Assembly (NCBI RefSeq): GCF_947504215.1
Contig: NZ_CANNGO010000002.1
Location: 124,001 to 188,000, forward strand
Length of the DNA: 64,000 nt
Reading direction: 5' to 3'
Source of the DNA: an uncultured Ruegeria sp.
GTDB lineage: Bacteria; Pseudomonadota; Alphaproteobacteria; Rhodobacterales; Rhodobacteraceae
Positions 44,689-53,605 of the stretch are shown here, piece after piece. A program made the translations under genes and the position numbers. Position 1 is the stretch's first letter. The number at the start of each line of letters is the position of its first letter. The notes under the pieces were generated by a model. That model searched no databases and was not told where the DNA came from. It was given only the letters and a program-made list of their open reading frames with translations.

Positions 44689-45993
44689 CTATTCGCCGAA
44701 TACACGTGCGAAGATCGTGTCGACATGTTTGGTGTGATAGCCGAGGTCGAATTTTTCTTCGATTTCCTCGGGGCTCAGCGCAGCGGTCACGTCCGCATCA
44801 CCCAGAAGCTCGGTTTTGAAATCCTTGCCTTCTTCCCAAACTTTCATCGCGTTGCGCTGAACCAGACGATAGGCGCCTTCGCGGCTGACGCCCGCTTGGG
44901 TCAGGGCCAGCAGCACACGCTGGCTCATGACCAGACCGCGGAACTTGTTCATGTTAGCCAACATGTTGTCGGGGTAGACGACCAGCTTGTCGATGACACT
45001 AGTGAGTCGCGACAGGGCGAAATCCAGCGTGACGGTCGCGTCAGGGCCGATGTTGCGCTCGACTGACGAATGCGAAATGTCCCGCTCGTGCCAGAGAGCC
45101 ACGTTCTCCATCGCAGGCACGACGGCCATGCGCACCAGACGGGCCAGGCCGGTCAGGTTTTCGGTCAGAACCGGGTTACGCTTATGCGGCATTGCGGACG
45201 AGCCCTTTTGACCTTTTGAGAAGAACTCTTCGGCCTCCAGAACCTCGGTCCGCTGCATGTGGCGGATTTCGGTGGCGACGTTTTCGATGCTGCTGGCGAT
45301 AACGCCCAACGTCGCAAAGAAGGCGGCATGCCGGTCGCGCGGGATGACCTGCGTGCTGATTGGCTCGGGCACCAGCCCCAGTTGATCACAGACATGTTCT
45401 TCGACGCGCGGATCGATATTGGCGAAGGTGCCGACCGCACCGCTGATCGCACCAGTTGCAATTTCGGAGCGGGCGTCGCGCATGCGGGACAGGTTGCGAT
45501 CCATCTCGGCGTAAAAGCGGGCGAACGTAAGCCCCATGGTGGTGGGTTCGGCGTGGATACCATGGCTTCGGCCGATGCGTATCGTTTCTTTGTGTTCGAT
45601 TGCGCGGCGCTTCAGAGCAGCCAGCAGACCTTCGAGATCGGCGATCAGAATGTCAGCGGCGCGGGTCAGTTGCACGTTGAAGCAGGTGTCCAACACGTCC
45701 GAGCTGGTCATGCCCTGGTGAACGAAACGTGCCTCGTCGCTGCCCACATGCTCGGCCAGATGCGTCAGGAAGGCGATGACGTCGTGTTTGGTGACGGCCT
45801 CAATCTCGTCGATACGCGCCACGTCGAATTCCACGTCCTTGGCCTTCCACACGGCATCGGCATTTTCGCGCGGGATGACACCCAGATCCGCCATCGCATC
45901 GCAGGCATGGGCCTCAATCTCGTACCAGATGCGGAACTTGGTCGCGGGCGACCAGATGGCGACCATGTCGGGGCGGGAATAACGTGGAATCAT
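44689..45993 (-). CDS. purB: Adenylosuccinate lyase
   Basis: A 434-residue enzyme of purine synthesis, cleaving adenylosuccinate and SAICAR. The superfamily signature GSSAMPHKRNPVLTEN is present, along with TSSDVLDTCFNVQL and GRSHGIHAEPTT with the catalytic His. The ATG at 45993 gives MIPRYSRPDMVAIW, the usual start, with AAGGTG upstream. Length is standard. Confidence 0.97.
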   Translation of the reverse strand: MIPRYSRPDMVAIWSPATKFRIWYEIEAHACDAMADLGVIPRENADAVWKAKDVEFDVARIDEIEAVTKHDVIAFLTHLAEHVGSDEARFVHQGMTSSDVLDTCFNVQLTRAADILIADLEGLLAALKRRAIEHKETIRIGRSHGIHAEPTTMGLTFARFYAEMDRNLSRMRDARSEIATGAISGAVGTFANIDPRVEEHVCDQLGLVPEPISTQVIPRDRHAAFFATLGVIASSIENVATEIRHMQRTEVLEAEEFFSKGQKGSSAMPHKRNPVLTENLTGLARLVRMAVVPAMENVALWHERDISHSSVERNIGPDATVTLDFALSRLTSVIDKLVVYPDNMLANMNKFRGLVMSQRVLLALTQAGVSREGAYRLVQRNAMKVWEEGKDFKTELLGDADVTAALSPEEIEEKFDLGYHTKHVDTIFARVFGE

Positions 45994-46082
45994 TGGCAGC
46001 GGCACCTTTTTGTGATTTGGCATGAGGCGATGGCGCGGGGTTTAAACGCACGCGCTCAAGGGAACAAGGCGCGAGTTCACGA

Positions 46083-46415
46083 ATGAGACGGTTTGCCCTG
46101 ATTTTGGCGATCTGGCCCGGATTTCTGGCTGCGGAAGAGTTTCGCAAACTGTCCGGCGATGAGATCCTTGAGGCACTGTCCGGCCACAAGCTTACCTACG
46201 GCGAGGGTATCTGGCAGACCTTCGACGACACTATGCTGACGCAGTACTATTCGGGACGTCCCAGCTCGGGCCGGTGGGCTGTGCGCGAGGATCGCTACTG
46301 CTCGTTCTGGCCGCCTTCGGATCTTTGGGCCTGCTACGACGTTCAGAAAAGCGGAGATACCATACGTTTCGTTGATGATGCCGGCGCGACAACTGACGGA
46401 ACCTACGACAAGTGA
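46083..46415 (+). CDS. Small secreted protein of unknown function
   Basis: A 110-residue protein with a short signal peptide (MRRFALILAIWPGFLAAEEF). The mature part contains LSGDEILEALSGHKLTYGEG, SSGRWAVREDRYCSFWPPS and DLWACYDVQ with a pair of cysteines. The pattern is shared by small periplasmic proteins of Rhodobacteraceae with a lipocalin-like beta layout. The function is unknown. It overlaps the next gene by four bases (GTGA), so the two are coupled. Confidence 0.7.
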   Translation: MRRFALILAIWPGFLAAEEFRKLSGDEILEALSGHKLTYGEGIWQTFDDTMLTQYYSGRPSSGRWAVREDRYCSFWPPSDLWACYDVQKSGDTIRFVDDAGATTDGTYDK

Positions 46416-46834
46416 GCCTGCCAAGCCGAATGTCTGATTTCGAAGAGCGTTGGAACCTGACACGCACCATTCGGGACGCAAGGGCTGGGCAGATCGTGCA
46501 GGCTATAGGTCAGGCAGATCTGCGCCAGACAGATGGTGGATTGATCTATGATGAACAGGTGAAGCTGCGCATTCCGGGACAGCCGGAAATGACCGGCACA
46601 CGTCGATACCTATGGCGTGACGGGGGCGATCAAATCGAAATTCACTTTGACGACGGTCGGTATTTCCATGCGCTGAAGCTGGGCGTGGCAACGGCCGAAG
46701 ATCACCATGATTGCCCGCCCGACAGCTACGATGCGGCCTACGATTTCTCGACATGGCCGCGTTGGAATGTGCGCTGGACCGTGTCCGGGCCGCGAAAATC
46801 CTACGAAATGCACACGGAATATATGCTGCGATAG
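46412..46834 (+). CDS. DUF6314 family protein
   Basis: A 140-residue cytoplasmic protein. It shows the family pattern: DFEERWNLTRTIRDARAG at the start, RYLWRDGGDQIEIHFDDGRYFHAL in the middle, CPPDSYDAAYDFSTWPRWNVRWTVSGPRKSYEM at the end. The fold is probably an all-beta barrel; no function is known. The start is a GTG overlapping the previous gene's stop; an ATG at 46430 is an alternative and gives MSDFEERW. Confidence 0.75.
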   Translation: MSLPSRMSDFEERWNLTRTIRDARAGQIVQAIGQADLRQTDGGLIYDEQVKLRIPGQPEMTGTRRYLWRDGGDQIEIHFDDGRYFHALKLGVATAEDHHDCPPDSYDAAYDFSTWPRWNVRWTVSGPRKSYEMHTEYMLR

Positions 46835-46909
46835 CGTAATCATCTTGCAGATGCGGCGCGGGCAGGGCATTCCTGTCGCAGAATCTCGGTCCGTTTAGGG
46901 AGAAATAAC

Positions 46910-47497
46910 ATGAATGCAAACGTACTGGCCAACGCATTTGGCCCGCGTGAAGGAACGGCGCTGCGCGTCAAACAGGTGGTTCTGGTTGCACTGGGCATTG
47001 TCGCTCTGGCCGTAGCTGCCAAAATCAAAGTGCCGATGTGGCCGGTTCCGATTACGATGGGCACCTTTGCCGTTTTGACCATCGGTACCGCTTATGGTGC
47101 ACGTCTGGGTCTGGTCACCATGATGGGTTACCTTCTGATCGGCGCGCTTGGCTTTGACGTCTTTGCAGGCTCATCAGCTGAGAAGTTTGGCCTGACCTAT
47201 ATGATGGGTGGCACGGGCGGCTATCTGGTCGGCTACGTGCTGGCAACCGTAATGCTGGGCGCATTGGCCGCGCGCGGTTGGGACCGCTCGGTCGGTAAGA
47301 TGGCACTGGCGCTGGTGCTGGCGAACGTACTGATCTACGTACCTGGCCTCTTGTGGCTGGGTCAGCTGTACGGCTGGGACAAGCCGATCCTGGAATGGGG
47401 TCTGACGCCGTTCCTCGTCGGTGATGCGATCAAGCTGGGCCTTGCTGCACTGCTGATCCCGGGTTTGTGGAAATTGGTAGGTAACGCCCGCACATAA
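46910..47497 (+). CDS. bioY: Biotin transporter BioY
   Basis: A 195-residue membrane protein with six helices, the substrate-binding S component of ECF biotin transport. Family blocks are KIKVPMWPVPITMGTFAVL, GARLGLVTMMGYLLIGALGFDVFAG and GGTGGYLVGYVLAT. No bioM or bioN is adjacent, so it may act alone or use a shared ECF module. TAGGGAG precedes the ATG. It ends at a strong terminator. Confidence 0.93.
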   Translation: MNANVLANAFGPREGTALRVKQVVLVALGIVALAVAAKIKVPMWPVPITMGTFAVLTIGTAYGARLGLVTMMGYLLIGALGFDVFAGSSAEKFGLTYMMGGTGGYLVGYVLATVMLGALAARGWDRSVGKMALALVLANVLIYVPGLLWLGQLYGWDKPILEWGLTPFLVGDAIKLGLAALLIPGLWKLVGNART

Positions 47498-47517
47498 TCC
47501 CTGATTTTTGCAAAAAC

Positions 47518-47551
47518 AAACCCGCGCCTGGAGTGATCCAGGTGCGGGTTT
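47518..47551 (+). terminator. Terminator after bioY
   Basis: AAACCCGC and GCGGGTTT with inner CCTGG/CCAGG pairs form a long stem, followed by TTTC. A-rich sequence on the left makes it usable in reverse too. Confidence 0.85.
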
Positions 47552-47669
47552 TTCTTTGCGCTGGACGCTGTGTTGGCATGGGCCGCGCTTGTGGATCGAT
47601 ACCGCCGCCGCTCCGTTGATCGTCGCCCTGAGCACGAGAAATCTTCTTGAAACGCAAACAGTGGTCCGC

Positions 47670-48884
47670 TCAGGGGAGTAGTTCGGTTGTAATATGCGCA
47701 GACCCTTCCAGCGTTCGGTGTACAGGACATTTGTCCGCAATCTCTAACAGGCGTGCGCGCTGTTCCTGATCCAGTGGCCCGGTCAGCCGAATTTTGCGGC
47801 GGAACTGGTCGACTTTGCCTTCATTTGCCAGTCCGGCATCCTGTGCATGAACTTTGTCATGACACACATCGACGCTCACGCTGTTCAGAGGCCAGCGCTT
47901 GCGGCGGGCATACATGCGGATGGTCATCGAGGTGCAGGCTCCCAGTCCGGCCGAGACAAAGCCATAGGGGGACATGCCCCGGTCCGTTCCGCCATAAGAC
48001 ACGGGTTCATCTGCGACTGCGTGATGGCTCGGGCCAGCTTGGATGTCCTGTAAGAAGCCGGTTGGGTCTGCTTCGGTGACCCGCACGACCCCTTCTGGTG
48101 CGCCCGGCGGCGGGGCAGGTGGCGACAGGCTTACGTAACGCGACACCCACGCAGTGATGACATCTGCCGCATACTCTGCGTCAGCGGCACGCGTAATCAG
48201 GTGATCGGCGTCATCGAGGGTGACGAAGCTTTTGGGATGTTTCGCGGCCATAAAAATCGCAGCGGCATTGTCGATACTTACGGTTTCATCGCGCGGGGCG
48301 TGTAAGACCAGCAATGCGGCTTTGAGATCCTCGATTGCGGGTGTCAATGCGGCCTCTGAGATATCATCTACAAACGCCTTGCCAATTCGGAAAGGACGCC
48401 CGCCAAGTGCAACCTCGGCGCTGCCTTCCTTTTGAATTTGCGGCAACGCTGCTTCGAAATGATGGGACACATGACCTGGATCAGCTGGTGCACCCAAGGT
48501 TACGACGGCTTTGATCGACGGTATGCCGGCCCGCGCTCGCAAGACAGCAGCGCCGCCCAGAGAATGACCGATCAAAAGGGCAGGGGCCATGTTTCGCCCT
48601 GCCAAAAACTGAGCTGCTGAAATCAGGTCTTCGACGTTTGATGTGAAAGTCGTGTTCGCAAACTCGCCTCCGGAATGGCCGAGTCCGGTGAAATCGAACC
48701 GTAATACAGCTATACCCATGGCCGCCAACCGTGCAGAGATACGCCGCGCGGCGGGGATGTCTTTGGAACAGGTAAAGCAATGTGCAAACAAAGCTGTGGC
48801 CAGCACGGGTCCGTCGGGCAGGTCAAGGCGCGCGGCCAGCTGGCTGCCGTCATGTCCGGCAAAAGTAATGCGTTCCGTGGGCAT
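47670..48884 (-). CDS. Alpha/beta hydrolase fused to OsmC domain
   Basis: A 404-residue fusion. Residues 1-255 are an alpha/beta hydrolase with nucleophile motif GHSLGG (Ser108), an RFDFTGLGHSGGEF strand and a DADHLIT segment with the likely catalytic His. Residues 270-404 are an OsmC/Ohr-type domain with its two redox cysteines (Cys317 in GACTSMTIRMYA, Cys386 in DKCPVHRTLEG). OsmC proteins reduce organic hydroperoxides; the hydrolase could release them from lipid esters, but this is inference. The start at 48884 follows AGGAG. Confidence 0.87.
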   Translation of the reverse strand: MPTERITFAGHDGSQLAARLDLPDGPVLATALFAHCFTCSKDIPAARRISARLAAMGIAVLRFDFTGLGHSGGEFANTTFTSNVEDLISAAQFLAGRNMAPALLIGHSLGGAAVLRARAGIPSIKAVVTLGAPADPGHVSHHFEAALPQIQKEGSAEVALGGRPFRIGKAFVDDISEAALTPAIEDLKAALLVLHAPRDETVSIDNAAAIFMAAKHPKSFVTLDDADHLITRAADAEYAADVITAWVSRYVSLSPPAPPPGAPEGVVRVTEADPTGFLQDIQAGPSHHAVADEPVSYGGTDRGMSPYGFVSAGLGACTSMTIRMYARRKRWPLNSVSVDVCHDKVHAQDAGLANEGKVDQFRRKIRLTGPLDQEQRARLLEIADKCPVHRTLEGSAHITTELLP

Positions 48885-49168
48885 AGCGGCTCCTTGGTTT
48901 GCTGGGGGAAGCACGCTCAATACTGTGGGCTACCCCGGCGTGTCACAACCCTTATGTCAAAGGCGTAACGGGAAGGTGAGGAGTGTGAAGGTAATTTTGG
49001 TTGGGACTTGGAAACTGCGTAACAGTAAAGCTTAGCCTCGTCCGTTGCCAAAAGCCGCTTCATGATAAATATCACAAAATATGATGCTTTCTCTAACAAA
49101 CATTCGTTTCACTAATTTAACGCCCGAACCCATCTTGGCTTTGTAGTCGATTTACTTAGGAGGCTCAG
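48885..49168. other. Intergenic region between divergent genes
   Basis: The 284 bases contain promoters for the hydrolase (minus) and the small protein (plus). The right half is AT-rich. A 12-base palindrome TGATA-AA-TATCA is at 49063-49074. No further coding frame is convincing. Confidence 0.4.
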
Positions 49169-49363
49169 ATGACACATACAGCTTTAGCGCCCCAAGCGTC
49201 TCGGATGCGTCTTGGAACATTGATCGCGATATTGATGACGGGCGCATTGGGATTTGCCCTTGGTCAGGCTTGGCCTGTCGCTGATTCCAACACGACGAGC
49301 CAGACAAGCGTGGACATCGAAGACTGGCATGGCAATGTCCGGCGGTCTAACTGGCCGAATTGA
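49169..49363 (+). CDS. Small membrane or secreted protein
   Basis: A 64-residue protein with a strong ribosome site (TTAGGAGGC). A basic N-terminus is followed by a helix at about 15-34 (LGTLIAILMTGALGFALGQAW), then a polar tail ending VDIEDWHGNVRRSNWPN. It could be anchored or cleaved. I do not recognise it. It ends ten bases before the stop of dddP on the opposite strand. Confidence 0.6.
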   Translation: MTHTALAPQASRMRLGTLIAILMTGALGFALGQAWPVADSNTTSQTSVDIEDWHGNVRRSNWPN

Positions 49364-49373
49364 GGTGTCCGCC

Positions 49374-50717
49374 TTACTCAAGACCCATTAGTTGGGCGTC
49401 AAACGGATACTTGGACAGGTTCTCATAGCCATCCTCGGTAATGAGGACCTGATCTTCCAGTTTGATCGAAAAGTCCCCTCCGACCTCGCCAACAGCAGCC
49501 TCGACGCACAACACCATCCCCGGCACCAACGGATAATCATAGGCACCAGCGACTGCCTTGTCGGGGTAAGCCACCAACGGCCATTCATCGCACAGGCCTA
49601 CACCGTGCATCAGGCAACCGTATTTCTGTGCCTGAAACTTGTCGTCAAGTTTGTGCGTATTCGCCGTCAGTTCGGGGATCATCACGCCGGGTTTCAACAT
49701 CTCCATATTGGTCATGATGTGTTCATGTGCATGTTGCATGGCGTAGATCATGTCTGGGCGGGGCTTTCGGTCTCCAATCCACCACGTGCGGGAAATGTCG
49801 ACGCAAATTCCATACGAGCCGATAAGGTCCGTATCAAACGCAATGATTTCATTTTGCTGGGTGATCCGTGGGCCGCATTCCTGAAACCATGGGTTTGTGC
49901 GCTGGCCCGAGGATAGCAACCGGGTTTCTATCCATTCGCCGCCACGACGGATGTTTTCGGAATGCAAAATCGCCCAAATGTCGTCTTCGGAAGTTCTACC
50001 GTCTCCGACATTGGCGCGTGCGAATCTCTCCATTTCGGCCACCGCAGTTTCACAGGCGTTGCTGGCGCAGCGCATTGCCAGAATTTCGTCCTGACCTTTC
50101 ACGGCGCGTGTCTTCTCGGTAACTTCTTCGCCTTCCATGATTTCAAAGCCTTGCGACTCGAGCGCGCGCAACCCGTGCAGCATGATCTTGTCCACCGCCA
50201 GCCGTTTGTTGCCTCCGCCATGCGTATCGATCAGTGCACGCACCTCGTTCGCGAATACATCGGCCGCTACATCCGTTTTGTCGCCCCGGTCGAAATAGAA
50301 AAGATCAGCGCCCGAGCGTTGCTCGCGCACCAGAGGGTTGAATGTGGAAAGGAACGGAGACTTTTTGTAGTCCCAGATCACCATATAGCCATCGGCGCAC
50401 AACAGCACCGCCCGGAATGGGTTATGGGTATTCCATAGCTGCATATTGGTGCTGTCTGTGGCGTATCTGATGTTCAAGGGATCAAACATCAGCAACCCGC
50501 CATAGCCGCGATCAACCACGGCTTGTGTCAACCGTTTCCAACGGTATTCCCGCATCCGTTCAAGGTTGGGAAGCACCAGCCCGGCAGCCGCCCATTCATC
50601 AAAGGCCAGTTGAGGCGGCCCGATTTCGATCCGGTCGTTATCATTGGGAGTGCCATCACCCAATGTGTCGCCTTGGGTTGGATCAATCTTGCGGGTATCC
50701 CGATAGTGATGGTTCAC
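49374..50717 (-). CDS. dddP: DMSP lyase DddP
   Basis: A 447-residue M24 (creatinase-fold) protein that cleaves dimethylsulfoniopropionate to dimethyl sulfide and acrylate. It matches the DddP family from its N-terminus onward (RIEIGPPQLAFDEWAAAGL). The metal ligands reported for Ruegeria DddP all fall at the same residue numbers here: Asp295, Asp297, Asp307, His371, Glu406, Glu421. So does the catalytic Asp377, as do Trp95 and Tyr366. It is a lyase rather than an aminopeptidase. It is cytoplasmic and transcribed as a single gene. Confidence 0.95.
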   Translation of the reverse strand: MNHHYRDTRKIDPTQGDTLGDGTPNDNDRIEIGPPQLAFDEWAAAGLVLPNLERMREYRWKRLTQAVVDRGYGGLLMFDPLNIRYATDSTNMQLWNTHNPFRAVLLCADGYMVIWDYKKSPFLSTFNPLVREQRSGADLFYFDRGDKTDVAADVFANEVRALIDTHGGGNKRLAVDKIMLHGLRALESQGFEIMEGEEVTEKTRAVKGQDEILAMRCASNACETAVAEMERFARANVGDGRTSEDDIWAILHSENIRRGGEWIETRLLSSGQRTNPWFQECGPRITQQNEIIAFDTDLIGSYGICVDISRTWWIGDRKPRPDMIYAMQHAHEHIMTNMEMLKPGVMIPELTANTHKLDDKFQAQKYGCLMHGVGLCDEWPLVAYPDKAVAGAYDYPLVPGMVLCVEAAVGEVGGDFSIKLEDQVLITEDGYENLSKYPFDAQLMGLE

Positions 50718-50840
50718 AGCTAGCCTCCCTGCTTGCTGGTCAAGCCTGCGGATTCATCAATACCCCGTCTGAGAAAAATGCGACGATCTGGTTGTCGCTT
50801 TTTGACCGACACCAAGCTCAGCACATGGTAAATCAGGTCT

Positions 50841-51584
50841 ATGGCTATCATTTTGCAGGAAAAAATCCCCTACGACCCGTTCAGTCCGCGTGCCTTGCCG
50901 GGCGTTCAACCGGCCCAAATGGAAACGTGGCTGCATCAGGATGATGCCTTTGCGGCGCAGATGCAGCGGCGAGCAGCATTACTGGATGAACGGCGCGACG
51001 AAGTTCTGGCGTTGAGACGAGAAGCAGAACCCGCAGCGCGGGAGCTTTTGGATCTGGTTTTGACCCAAGCCTATCCGGGGGCCATCGATCATGCACAGCG
51101 ACCAGATGGGGTGACGGTTCGTATCGATCGGACTGAGCCTTTGGAAACGCTCTGCAGATTGGTGCAGGAGGATTTCTGTATTCTGCAAAAGCAGGGTGAT
51201 GAACATGTTTTGACAGGGGCGATCCTCTGCTTTCCAGCCAGTTGGCGATTGTCGGAGAAGTTTATGCGACCGCTTGTTGATATTCATGTGCCGGTCGCCA
51301 GCTATGATGGTGATATTGCCCGGCGGGTACAGCGACTGTTTGACGGTATTCGGCCGGATCGGCCGCTCTGGCGGTTCAATGTTTTATGGTATGAGGACCC
51401 TGAACTTTTTCAGCCCCGTAGTGCCAGTGAGCCGCGCAAAACTCGCGACCGTGCCACCAAATCTTACCTGCGCAGCGAGCGGCAGACATCGCTGCGCCTG
51501 CCAGAAACAGGCGCAGTTGTGTTTTCGATCCATACTTATGTTCTGGCCGCTGACAGCCTGCCAGAAATGGAAAACCCCGCCTGA
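50841..51584 (+). CDS. DUF3445 protein (haem-dependent oxidative N-demethylase-like)
   Basis: A 247-residue protein with the DUF3445 pattern: PYDPFSPRALPGVQP near the start, LVQEDFCILQK, GAILCFPASWRLSEKFMRPL and IHVPVASYD in the middle, and LRSERQTSLRLPETGAVVFSIHTYVL at the end. One characterised family member is a haem-dependent oxidative N-demethylase for dimethylamine. The substrate here is unknown. It is divergent from dddP, 123 bases apart. Its stop codon lies in the loop of a terminator hairpin. Confidence 0.82.
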   Translation: MAIILQEKIPYDPFSPRALPGVQPAQMETWLHQDDAFAAQMQRRAALLDERRDEVLALRREAEPAARELLDLVLTQAYPGAIDHAQRPDGVTVRIDRTEPLETLCRLVQEDFCILQKQGDEHVLTGAILCFPASWRLSEKFMRPLVDIHVPVASYDGDIARRVQRLFDGIRPDRPLWRFNVLWYEDPELFQPRSASEPRKTRDRATKSYLRSERQTSLRLPETGAVVFSIHTYVLAADSLPEMENPA

Positions 51585-51592
51585 CGGCGGGG
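51575..51592. terminator. Terminator with stop codon in the loop
   Basis: CCCCGCC-TGAC-GGCGGGG is a perfect seven-base-pair stem. The TGA of the DUF3445 gene is in the loop. Minus-strand readout ends in TTTT, so it also ends the opposing gene. Confidence 0.8.
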
Positions 51593-51620
51593 TCTCCTAG
51601 GAGGGTCTTGGGTAGTTTGC

Positions 51621-52529
51621 TTACATGCCCAGCACAACGGCAACATCGGCAAACGCATTGCTGGCGTTCAATGCGACGATGGCGACCGTAAAGACCAGGA
51701 CTTGAGTGTTGAGGCGGAAATCTTCGCCGCGGATCAGATTGACTGCGGCCATGGACATTGCGATCGGGGTCGACACGCTGGCAATAACACCTGTCACGCA
51801 CCAGCTGCTTAGCCGCAACACATCGCTTGGCCGTTCGGGATCATCTTCCTCGGTCGTGGCGTGGGTGTCGACTGCGGAAGGCTCCTGCTCTTCCGTCCGG
51901 AAGGCGATACTCAGAAGTTGCTCGTCAGACAATTGAATAGGTCGAGGTGCTGTTTCCGGGGAATCGGTTTCTTCAATATCAGGGTCAGCGATGTCCAATC
52001 CGGCGAACTGACCTGTCACCGACCTAAAGATCTGCTTTCTGTCACGCTGTCGGCTTGGAGCCAGGGTGTCAAACGCGCTCATGAACTGTTCGATGGTCAG
52101 AACGGTGTGAGGCGACAGCCACTCGACACGTCGGGTCGAACAGATATCAACCATACGGTAGAGGATGACCACGAGCATCAGTTCGGACACTTCGGCGTCG
52201 TCCATAAGCGGGGATACGGGCGTAACCGTGATAGCCATCCTGTTTCGGGGGCTTGAGACATACGGTCTTACGATTGTCTTCAATCCTGCGGCACGGTCCA
52301 TACGCTCATAACGGTCTTCTTCGTCACCGGTATCAGTATCCAGGGACAAACGCACCATATACTGGCTGGATACGATGCTGGCCTCTGTTTCGCTCAGCAA
52401 CGCTTTACGCTCGACCAGATGGCCGTAATCTTCCAGCGTTGCGGCGACGATTGTGCCGAACCGCTCGATCGCGCCTTCAGTGTCGCCGTCGAATTGCAGG
52501 CCGCCATGGTAGCTGTTCTTCCGAGCCAC
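51621..52529 (-). CDS. Hypothetical membrane protein
   Basis: A 302-residue protein starting at GTG with AAGGGA upstream. The first ~230 residues are soluble and rich in Asp, Glu, Thr and Ser, with no signal peptide. Two membrane helices lie at the C-terminus (about 245-265 and 275-298), separated by NLIRGEDFRLN. It would be anchored by its C-terminal hairpin with the large part in the cytoplasm. I do not recognise the family. A long acidic segment (about 185-235, with EEDDPERP) precedes the membrane. Confidence 0.75.
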   Translation of the reverse strand: MARKNSYHGGLQFDGDTEGAIERFGTIVAATLEDYGHLVERKALLSETEASIVSSQYMVRLSLDTDTGDEEDRYERMDRAAGLKTIVRPYVSSPRNRMAITVTPVSPLMDDAEVSELMLVVILYRMVDICSTRRVEWLSPHTVLTIEQFMSAFDTLAPSRQRDRKQIFRSVTGQFAGLDIADPDIEETDSPETAPRPIQLSDEQLLSIAFRTEEQEPSAVDTHATTEEDDPERPSDVLRLSSWCVTGVIASVSTPIAMSMAAVNLIRGEDFRLNTQVLVFTVAIVALNASNAFADVAVVLGM

Positions 52530-52727
52530 TGCTTTGTCCCTTATCGCATTTCGTCTGGAAGATCATTCTAACGGTCGATCTGGGGGAGAATTTGGCAATA
52601 AATGCAAAAAAACAAAAAATACAAAGATTGATTACGCTTTGGAAACCATGAAACTAAGGGCTTTGTTCGCCACTATGGCGAGAATGTGGCTGAATTGAGT
52701 TTTTGGGCGCTCAGAACCACGGCGCGT

Positions 52728-53522
52728 TCACCCGTCGATTCGGGCGGCCATAATCGCGATGGATTGCTGGTAAACCGTCGCCGCATTCCACTGCTGAATC
52801 ACCGCGAAATTCGGCTGCCCCTGCTGATAGCCACGACCGGGTTTCCAGCCCTTCTTACGCAGGAAATTCGCGGTCGAGGCCAGCGCGTCGGTCATGTTGA
52901 AAAAGTCCACCTGCCGGTCGCCGGTGGCATCGACTCCATACGTAAGTGCGTTGCCGGGCAGGAATTGTGTATGGCCCAGCTCGCCATGTTTTGCCCCCTT
53001 TGTTGCCATTGTGATGCTGCCCTGATCGACCAGCTTTAAGGCACCAATCGCGTGCGGAACAAAGAACTCGGATCGGCGACAATCATAGGCCAGAGTGGTT
53101 ATTGCTGACACAACCTGACTATCTCCCATGAAGTTCCCAAAGCCGGTTTCCATGCCGTGAATGGCAATCAGCACGCCCGCGGGGACGCCATATTGCCGTT
53201 CAAGAGCTGCGTAGAATTGCGGGTTCCGAGCTTTGCGTTTGCGCCCTTGCGCTACGATAGTATTGGCCCCACGCACTTGCATGAACTTGTCCAGCGAGTA
53301 CTTGAAGCTTTTTTGATTGCGGTCGGCAGCAATCGTGCGTGTTGCGTACTGGGTTTGCGCAAGAGCCTGCAGTCCTTTCTTTTTCACACCCGATCTGCGC
53401 GCTTGCTTGGCGAAATCGGCTTTCCACGCCTCGAAGCCAGCGCTGGTATTGCCGCAAGGGGCAGCCAGCGCGCCCAATGGCAGTACAAGTGCACAGGCAA
53501 TGAGAGAGGCGAAACGTAGCAT
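52728..53522 (-). CDS. Lytic murein transglycosylase, MltB-like (SLT_2)
   Basis: A 264-residue protein with a signal peptide ending near LAAPCG (residue 21). The catalytic glutamate is probably Glu125 in IAIHGMETGFGNFMG, followed by ATKGAKHGELGHTQFLPGNALTYGVDA, typical of MltB-type enzymes that cleave peptidoglycan to 1,6-anhydro products. It is shorter than E. coli MltB and has no C-terminal peptidoglycan-binding domain. The ATG at 53522 has AAGG nine bases upstream; two in-frame ATGs lie just before it. Confidence 0.85.
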   Translation of the reverse strand: MLRFASLIACALVLPLGALAAPCGNTSAGFEAWKADFAKQARRSGVKKKGLQALAQTQYATRTIAADRNQKSFKYSLDKFMQVRGANTIVAQGRKRKARNPQFYAALERQYGVPAGVLIAIHGMETGFGNFMGDSQVVSAITTLAYDCRRSEFFVPHAIGALKLVDQGSITMATKGAKHGELGHTQFLPGNALTYGVDATGDRQVDFFNMTDALASTANFLRKKGWKPGRGYQQGQPNFAVIQQWNAATVYQQSIAIMAARIDG

Positions 53523-53605
53523 GAGCATTTTCCTTTTGAGCATCGAGCCCAGATCAACTGGCCGGTTTGCATCCAGCCGACGCAGCCCGGTACGGATTGA
53601 TAACT

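Noticed and set aside
47556..47669. Short frames between bioY terminator and hydrolase-OsmC gene
   Set aside because: They overlap the terminator or bioY antisense, lack ribosome sites and have no recognisable composition.
49063..49074. TGATA-AA-TATCA as FNR-type operator
   Set aside because: It does not match TTGAT-N4-ATCAA, and such AT-rich palindromes are expected by chance in this region.
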